Shown here: one piece after another, positions 62,457-64,000 of the stretch
How the letters are laid out: each line of letters begins with the position of its first letter
How positions within the stretch are numbered: the first letter of the stretch is position 1
Assembly (NCBI GenBank): GCA_963746325.1
Contig: CAVVBC010000036.1
Location: forward strand, 186,001-250,000
Length of the DNA stretch: 64,000 bases
Source: RPQJ01 sp963746325
GTDB taxonomy: Bacteria > Pseudomonadota > Gammaproteobacteria > Steroidobacterales > Steroidobacteraceae
Reading direction: 5' to 3'
The notes under the pieces: generated by a model
What the model saw: the letters and a program-made list of their open reading frames with translations, nothing else
What the model was told of the DNA's origin: nothing
Database searches by the model: none
Made by a program: the position numbers and the translations under genes

Positions 62457-64000
62457 GCCCGGCCGCACCGCAGGTTCCCGCGGCCCAGAGGTCACCATGG
62501 GCGGACGCGACGCTGGCCGCCGCGCTGTGTGCGCTCGATCCGACTTGCGGCGGCGCCAGTGTGCGGGCGGGGGCGGGTCCGGTGCGCGACGCGTGGCTCG
62601 ACCTGCTCAAGTCGCTGCTGCCGCACTGCAGCCCCGGTGCGCCGGATTCCCACCCACGTGCACGACGATCGCCTGCTCGGCGGGCTGGACCTGGTCGCGA
62701 CGCTCCGGGCCGGTCGGCCCATGGTGGAGAAGGGCCTGCTTGCCGCCGCCGACGGTGGCGCCGTCATCGTCGCAGGCGCCGAGCGGCTGAGTTCGCTTAC
62801 GGCTGCTCGGCTCGCGGCGGCCAGCGAGACAGGCGAGGTCGTGGTCGAACGTGATGGCGTGACCGGCCGCGCACCGGCACGTTTCGTGATCGCTGCGCTG
62901 GACGAAGGCAGCGCCGATGACGAACGCCCGCCCGCGGTGCTGCTCGAGCACCTTGCCTTTCATGTCGAACTCGACCAGGTGTCGGTGCGCGAAACGTTCG
63001 ACGTCGCGTGCGATGACGCAGTGGTCGCCGCCGCCAGGGCACGCATAGCCGCCGTGACGATCGACGACGCGTGTGTCGAAGCGCTCTGCGGCGCGGCCCT
63101 CGCGCTGGGGGTGGCTTCCATGCGTGCATCGCTGCAGGCGGTGAAGGCTGCGCGTGGTATCGCGGCCCTCGCAGGCCACGCTGCGGTCGCCCCGGAACAC
63201 GCAGCGGCCGCCGCACGGCTGGTGCTGGCGCCGCGCGCGACCCGTTTGCCGCCGCTTCCCGCGGAGGAAGAGCAGCCGCCCCAGTCCGAAGCCCCGCCTG
63301 ATCCGCCGAGCGATGCTGCGGAGAACCAGCCGAGCAACGAGGATCGTCCGCTCGAGGACGTGGTGCTCGCGGCCGCAGCGGCCGCAATCCCGCCGGGACT
63401 GCTTGCGCAACTGCAGATCGCTGCCGCGTTGCAGGCCCGCGGCGCCGGCGGCGGGCGCGCAGGACAAGAGCAGAAGGGTGGCGCGCGTGGTCGACCGGCG
63501 GGCGTCGTTCGCGGTGAGCCACGGCGTGGGGCGCGGCTCAACGTCGTAGAGACGCTGCGAGCCGCCGCACCCTGGCAAGCCGTGCGCCGGCGGTTGCGCG
63601 CCGCGCAGGCGAACCGTGTCCTGGCCAACCTGCCGCGAGTCGAAGTCCGCCCCGAAGATTTCCGCGTGCAGCGTTATCGGCGTCATGCGCGCACGACGAC
63701 GATCTTCATCGTCGATGCGTCGGGGTCCGCGGCGCTGCATCGCCTGGGCGAAGCCAAGGGAGCCGTCGAACTGTTGCTCGGCGAGTGTTACGTGCGGCGT
63801 GATCGGGTCGCACTGGTCGCGTTTCGCGGGCGGGCGGCCGAACTCGTGCTGCCGCCGACTCGCTCGCTTGTCAGGGCCAAGCGCAGCCTGGCCGGGCTGC
63901 CCGGCGGTGGCGGCACTCCACTGGCAACGGGCATCGAAGCGGGGTACGCACTCGCCGACGCGACGCGCAGACAGGGCGATACGCCGGTGCTGGTGTTGTT
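62453..64000 (+). CDS. bchD: magnesium chelatase subunit D (partial, one frameshift)
   Basis: It starts at ATG 62453 overlapping bchI. After a shift near 62640 the inactive AAA+ part continues (HDDRLLGGLDLVATLRAGRP, MVEKGLLAAADGGAVIVAGA). A Pro/Glu-rich acidic linker at about 63250-63350 follows. The C-terminal von Willebrand A domain starts near 63600 (RTTTIFIVDASGSAALHRLG, with MIDAS Asp-x-Ser-x-Ser), and GLPGGGGTPLATGIEAGYAL is the second MIDAS part. The gene runs off the right edge. BchD forms the platform hexamer with BchI. Confidence 0.92.

Overview
This 64 kb window is high-GC bacterial DNA. It reads as a Gram-negative, probably gammaproteobacterial chromosome: TonB-dependent receptors, a patatin/Omp85-type secreted phospholipase, MarC, MsrA, an E. 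coli-type PAPS reductase and a CysJI sulfite reductase. The right end carries crtD, crtI, bchI and bchD, so the organism probably makes bacteriochlorophyll and desaturated carotenoids (an anoxygenic phototroph, perhaps aerobic). The exact lineage is an inference. I see no tRNA, rRNA, CRISPR array, IS element or phage genes.

Layout. 1-4.3 kb (minus): a lipoprotein with a TolB/PD40-like propeller and two haem-c sites heads an operon with two outer-membrane beta-barrel proteins (one with an SH3 domain) and a TlpA-like thioredoxin cut by the window edge. 4.5-12.2 kb (plus): two haem-c proteins (one a LamG lipoprotein), a Tat-exported DUF1501-like protein, a zinc-ribbon methyltransferase and an ApbE flavin transferase. 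12.3-21.6 kb (plus): a cyclic-di-GMP-I riboswitch precedes a tightly packed operon of TlpA-like thioredoxin, coiled-coil envelope protein, two large TPR-type proteins, a small protein, TolQ/ExbB-like, two ExbD-like subunits and an AgmX/TonB-like transducer. One TolQ plus two TolR-type subunits plus an AgmX-like protein recalls the Agl-Glt gliding machine of Myxococcus. This c-di-GMP-controlled energised envelope machine, with the neighbouring beta-barrels, is the best candidate for an undescribed system.

21.6-28 kb: an esterase remnant, then cysJ-cysI-cysH-cysG for assimilatory sulfate reduction and sirohaem. 28-38 kb: a TonB receptor, a patatin phospholipase with a barrel tail, a small conserved protein, MarC, MsrA, an SRPBCC protein, a SYLF protein, a DUF4440-like protein and a cardiolipin synthase-like phospholipase D. 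38-50 kb: a DUF2383-like protein, a CoA-transferase, a GNAT, a second TonB receptor, PEP carboxylase, a histone H1-like protein, a Nudix hydrolase and an MDR oxidoreductase. 50-56 kb: a giant SpvB/RHS protein. 56-64 kb: a class A acid phosphatase, a VOC-SnoaL fusion, then crtD, crtI, bchI and bchD at the edge of a photosynthesis gene cluster.

Many otherwise well-conserved genes (cysJIH, patatin, marC, msrA, phospholipase D, CoA-transferase, phosphatase, crtD, crtI, bchI, bchD) are broken by single-base frameshifts, while about 1.7-21.6 kb and 41-49.6 kb are almost clean. I read most of these as sequence errors rather than gene death and annotate the full span of each gene.
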